A DNA stretch of 64,000 nucleotides from Acidobacteriota bacterium (lineage in GTDB: Bacteria > Acidobacteriota > Terriglobia > Bryobacterales > Bryobacteraceae): the NCBI GenBank assembly GCA_026394055.1, contig JAPKYZ010000024.1:100548-164547 (forward strand), written 5' to 3'. The position numbers and the translations under genes were made by a program. Below, in pieces: positions 61,275 through 64,000 of this stretch; the first letter of the stretch is position 1, and every line of letters begins with the position of its first letter. The notes under the pieces are model-generated. The model searched no databases and had not been told where the DNA came from. It was given only the letters and a program-made list of their open reading frames with translations.

Positions 61275-63479
61275 CTACGGAATCAACTGAAATTCGGGCG
61301 TCATCGACAAGGCCCACAACACGTCCGCCAGCTCCTCCGGCGTCTCAGTCCGCAGCAGCCGCAGCTCACGCGGCAGTGGATCGCGCCCCATCGCATGCTG
61401 GAAAACCCGCTTTGCCAGCTGAGCCTTCGTGGTCTCTGCCAACGGTGCCGGCCGCTGCTCCGCCACCGGAACTAGCTGGTCGTAGTTCGGCTTTTCCGCA
61501 AACACAAAGAAGCGGACCGAAGGATTGATATCACTGCGATGGACCGATGGGTCTACCCGAACCGAGGCCTTGAAGCGATCAAGATTCTTGCCCGACAGCT
61601 CCACCACCTTGGTCGAGACCGCACCCGTGTCGATTACCCCAAACGCGTCGGTGGTCCAGTTCGTCTTCACCATGTCCGTCGCGTACGAGCCCGCGTCGGC
61701 CACCACCAGATAGAGCTGCTTCAAGCCCGCCACCGGCAGATCGATCGCGACCGGCTTAGTGTCACCGCGCATCACCAGCGAATCAAACAGCGGCTTCGGT
61801 GAAGGCTGCAGTTGCCCCAGCATGCGCCGCGCGCCGCGGTAGACCAGCTGGTAGAGATCCTTCCCATTCACCAGTTCCAGCGCCTGCAGTGTGGTGGCTT
61901 CGGTGGCCCGCTCCGTAATCACCTGATCCCGGAAAGGCCGCCCTAGCGCGCGGCTCAGCGGCGAAGAAGCCAGCCGAGCTTCGCGCACGTAGCGTGCCTC
62001 GCGCGAGTTGTTCAATTGCAGCACCGGCCACTCGCCCGTGATCGCCGAGATGCTGTCGATGAACTGCTCCGCCGTCACCCGGCGAATGGAGGGGCCACGG
62101 AAGACCGAATCCGGCTGCGCGACCGACGGCAGCTGATAGGCCTTCGAACTGATGATGGTCGAGATCAGCCACTGCAGATCGTAACCGTGCTCCACAAAAT
62201 CACTGGTCAGCCGGTCCAGAATCTCGGGCGACCACGGCTCCTGGTCCATGTCGTCGACAGGCTCCACGATGCCGCGTCCCAGCAGCTTGGCCCAGATCCG
62301 GTTCACCATCGTGCGTGGCGTGCGGCCGTTGCGCGGGTCGGTAAAGATGTCGGCGGCGGCGGCGCGGCGCTCGTTTAGCGTCTCGCCCGCGGGCCGGTCG
62401 AGCTGCGGATAGAGGAAGTGCGCCGTCGTATGCTCACCCGTCGCCGCATCGCAGCGGACCAGCTCCAGCTTGGGGTCCGGCGAAAAGTAGGCAGCCAGAC
62501 CATAGGCCTGCTTCAGCTTCCACTTGCTGATAAAGCTGTCGTGGCAGGAGTTGCACTTCAGGTTGATCCCCAAAAACACCTGCGCCGTGTTCTGCGCCGC
62601 CTGGATCCAGGGCATCTGCGAAGCATTGGCTTCGCCGCGCCAGTTGACGCCGCGGATGAAGCCTTCGGGGTCGGTCTTCTCGCGCGGGTTCAGCAGCGTG
62701 CGCAGCATCCGGTCAAACGGCATGTTGTCGGTGAGCGCCTGCTTCAGCCACGGGCTGATCGAGAGCCGGTCGCCACCGTAGGTGCCAAACCGGTCTTCAT
62801 TGCGCAGCAGGTCATTCCAGTAGGAGAGCCAATGCTCGGAGGTGTTTTCGCGATGCGCCAACAGTTGCCGCACCAGACGGCCGCGCTTGTCGGCGCCCTT
62901 GTCGCTGGTGAACTCGCGCAGCTGCTCCGGGGAGGGTAGGAAGCCCCACAAGTCCAGATAGACCCTCCGCGCAAAGACGGCATCGGCCACCGGGGCCGCC
63001 GTCACGCCATTCTTCTTCAGGTACGCATCCAGCAGCTCGTCGAAAGTCGCCGCCGGCTTGGTCAGCTCCAGCGGCGCCACAAACCGGCGCTTGGCGGCCG
63101 CCGCCGTCGGAGCCGAGCGCGCCCCCTGGTCGATCCAGGCTCGCAAAACGGCCACTTCGTGCTCACTCAACGGCGCTCCGGCAGGCGGCATCACCGGCTT
63201 GATCTCACCGCTCACCCGCCGCACCAGCAAGCTCTCGCCGCCCTCGCCCGGCACCACCACCGCTCCACTGCGCCCGCCATCGAGCACACTCTGGTAGTCC
63301 CGCAGCGACAACCCGCCGGACCGCTTATCGCCCCCATGGCACGCAAAACACTTGGCCGCGAGCACCGGATGGACATCCCGCTGATAATCCACCTGCGCCC
63401 ACGCCGCCGGCGACGACACCATCGCCGCGATCCCGAAAATGAAGCCGTGGACGGCCAAAGCGAAAACACTCTTGGTCAC
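61275..63479 (-). CDS. PSCyt1/DUF1549/DUF1553 cytochrome-like protein
   Basis: A 734-residue exported protein. After the signal (VHGFIFGIAAMVSSPAAWA) there is one c-haem motif, C44-x2-C47-H48 (KCFACHGG), of the planctomycete cytochrome C domain. DUF1549 follows around residues 150-350 (DAYLKKNGVTAAPVAD, NSCHDSFISKWKL) and DUF1553 to about 600 (RTMVNRIWAKLLGRGIVEP, VNGKDLY). It starts with GTG 63479. It is the partner of the DUF1501 protein and probably works in the periplasm. Confidence 0.93.
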   Translation of the reverse strand: MTKSVFALAVHGFIFGIAAMVSSPAAWAQVDYQRDVHPVLAAKCFACHGGDKRSGGLSLRDYQSVLDGGRSGAVVVPGEGGESLLVRRVSGEIKPVMPPAGAPLSEHEVAVLRAWIDQGARSAPTAAAAKRRFVAPLELTKPAATFDELLDAYLKKNGVTAAPVADAVFARRVYLDLWGFLPSPEQLREFTSDKGADKRGRLVRQLLAHRENTSEHWLSYWNDLLRNEDRFGTYGGDRLSISPWLKQALTDNMPFDRMLRTLLNPREKTDPEGFIRGVNWRGEANASQMPWIQAAQNTAQVFLGINLKCNSCHDSFISKWKLKQAYGLAAYFSPDPKLELVRCDAATGEHTTAHFLYPQLDRPAGETLNERRAAAADIFTDPRNGRTPRTMVNRIWAKLLGRGIVEPVDDMDQEPWSPEILDRLTSDFVEHGYDLQWLISTIISSKAYQLPSVAQPDSVFRGPSIRRVTAEQFIDSISAITGEWPVLQLNNSREARYVREARLASSPLSRALGRPFRDQVITERATEATTLQALELVNGKDLYQLVYRGARRMLGQLQPSPKPLFDSLVMRGDTKPVAIDLPVAGLKQLYLVVADAGSYATDMVKTNWTTDAFGVIDTGAVSTKVVELSGKNLDRFKASVRVDPSVHRSDINPSVRFFVFAEKPNYDQLVPVAEQRPAPLAETTKAQLAKRVFQHAMGRDPLPRELRLLRTETPEELADVLWALSMTPEFQLIP

Positions 63480-63509
63480 GCTATAATTCTATAGACAAGC
63501 CACGCGTGC

Positions 63510-63599
63510 GGTGAGGTGCGAGAGTGGTTGAATCGGGCGGTCTCGAAAACCGTTGAACCCTAACGGGTTCCGTGGGTTCGAATCCCACCCTCACCGCCA
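63510..63599 (+). tRNA. tRNA-Ser (anticodon CGA)
   Basis: A 90-base tRNA with acceptor stem GGTGAGG/CCTCACC, anticodon loop CTCGAAA (anticodon CGA), a long variable arm (GTTGAACCCTAACGGGTT-like stem), a T arm with GGGTTCGAATCCC, and encoded CCA. A TATAAT box at 63482-63487 lies about 22 bases upstream, so transcription is likely from the + strand. Confidence 0.97.
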
Positions 63600-63840
63600 G
63601 AATAACTTCCATAGAGTCAATGCGTTAAAGCGCATTTGGCGAATTTCATCGACACTAGCGGGCAATCGGGCGCTGCGGACGGCCCAAGAATTGACTTTGA
63701 ATTTCTAACAGCAGCTCCTCCCCGGAACTGGCCCTCTGATCCATCGGCTTGCACGACAACCGAGCGACCCAATGTTCGCCCTGCTGCTGGTCGACTCCCA
63801 GGATGAGCGCGTGCCGGAGCAATTGGACTACGCTGGACAA

Positions 63841-64000
63841 TTGCGGCGAACGTTCTTACATTTTGGCCTTTCGGTACTGTCGCTCAGCGTGACGCTCCGC
63901 AGCGCCAACGTGCCGGATGCGGGGGTATTCGACCGGATCGGGCTGCGCAGCGGCCTGTCACAGGCCTACGTGCGGTGCATCTTTCAGGACCGGCGCGGCT
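63841..64000 (+). CDS. Probable two-component regulator propeller protein (5' part)
   Basis: An open frame running past the window edge. From TTG 63841 it reads a signal peptide (RRTFLHFGLSVLSLSVTLRSA), then FDRIGLRSGLSQAYVRCIFQDRRG, which is the usual first repeat of regulator-propeller sensors (their GLSQ..V..I.QDRxGFLWFGT pattern). The frame is also open upstream from ATG 63772, but the signal peptide start fits better. The catalytic output part is outside the window. Confidence 0.6.
   Translation, partial: MRRTFLHFGLSVLSLSVTLRSANVPDAGVFDRIGLRSGLSQAYVRCIFQDRRG

Noticed and set aside
63655..63840. A 61-codon minus-strand frame between tRNA-Ser and the propeller gene
   Set aside because: It uses a TTG start, has no recognised motif and no ribosome site. 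It might be a remnant, but I cannot support it.
1..64000. CRISPR arrays, rRNA genes, transposases and classical riboswitches
   Set aside because: I looked for regular spacer repeats, 16S/23S-like stretches, DDE-type transposases, and cobalamin, SAM and TPP motifs, and saw none that I could support.

Overview
The window is about 64 kb of GC-rich bacterial chromosome. It most resembles an acidobacterium of the Bryobacter/Solibacter type. This rests on gene content only, with no database search: a paired DUF1501 protein and PSCyt1/DUF1549/DUF1553 cytochrome-like protein, a fused E2-E1 2-oxoglutarate dehydrogenase (Kgd type), a PEP-CTERM secreted protein, ECF sigma factors coupled to zf-HC2 or FecR anti-sigma proteins, HslUV, a TamA/TamB outer-membrane assembly locus and menaquinone methyltransferase.

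Layout. 0-6.6 kb: rpoD (cut by the window edge), nrdR, a YbhN-like membrane protein, then a five-gene operon of ECF sigma factor, anti-sigma factor and three LiaF-like membrane proteins. 6.6-11.3 kb: glycerate kinase, shikimate kinase, a short-chain dehydrogenase, a Lon-N-domain protein, a HAD phosphatase and a cobalamin adenosyltransferase. 11.3-18.4 kb: a palindromic repeat, the large kgd gene, two methyltransferases and a hydroxyacid dehydrogenase. 18.4-25 kb: a haem-binding protein, an ArsR/AHSA1 pair with two operator palindromes, a lectin-like secreted protein, an M29-like peptidase, and a neighbouring pair encoding a cohesin-PEP-CTERM protein and a dockerin protein. 25.3-28.6 kb: a CysO-type sulfur-carrier cysteine operon (cysM, JAMM protease, MoaD-like carrier, MoeZ) and a Uma2 nuclease. 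28.7-30.9 kb: a low-GC pair of unrecognised genes, one broken at a run of six G.

30.95-38.64 kb is a 7.7 kb integrative element in the 3' half of tRNA-Val(TAC), bounded by a perfect 47-bp direct repeat. It carries a tyrosine integrase, a serine recombinase, an AlpA-like HTH protein, a primase-like protein, a DUF3987 ATPase, an array of about 43-bp repeats that may be an origin, a tiny HGGxSTGPK protein and a Sel1-repeat protein.

38.7-50 kb: sigma/FecR pair, a ThiF-family enzyme, and TamA / SurA-like / TamB. 50-58.3 kb: ubiE and aroB, a DUF433/DUF5615 toxin-antitoxin pair, hslVU, a lipoprotein whose start lies in a long palindrome, an FAH-family hydrolase and a small transaldolase. 58.3-64 kb: a DinJ/YafQ toxin-antitoxin pair, a short-chain dehydrogenase with an internal stop, the DUF1501/DUF1549 pair, tRNA-Ser(CGA), and the first codons of a probable propeller-type regulator.

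The least ordinary parts are the tRNA-Val element, the CysO operon whose carrier has extra residues after its diglycine, the cohesin/dockerin pair, and the frameshifted membrane gene next to the element.
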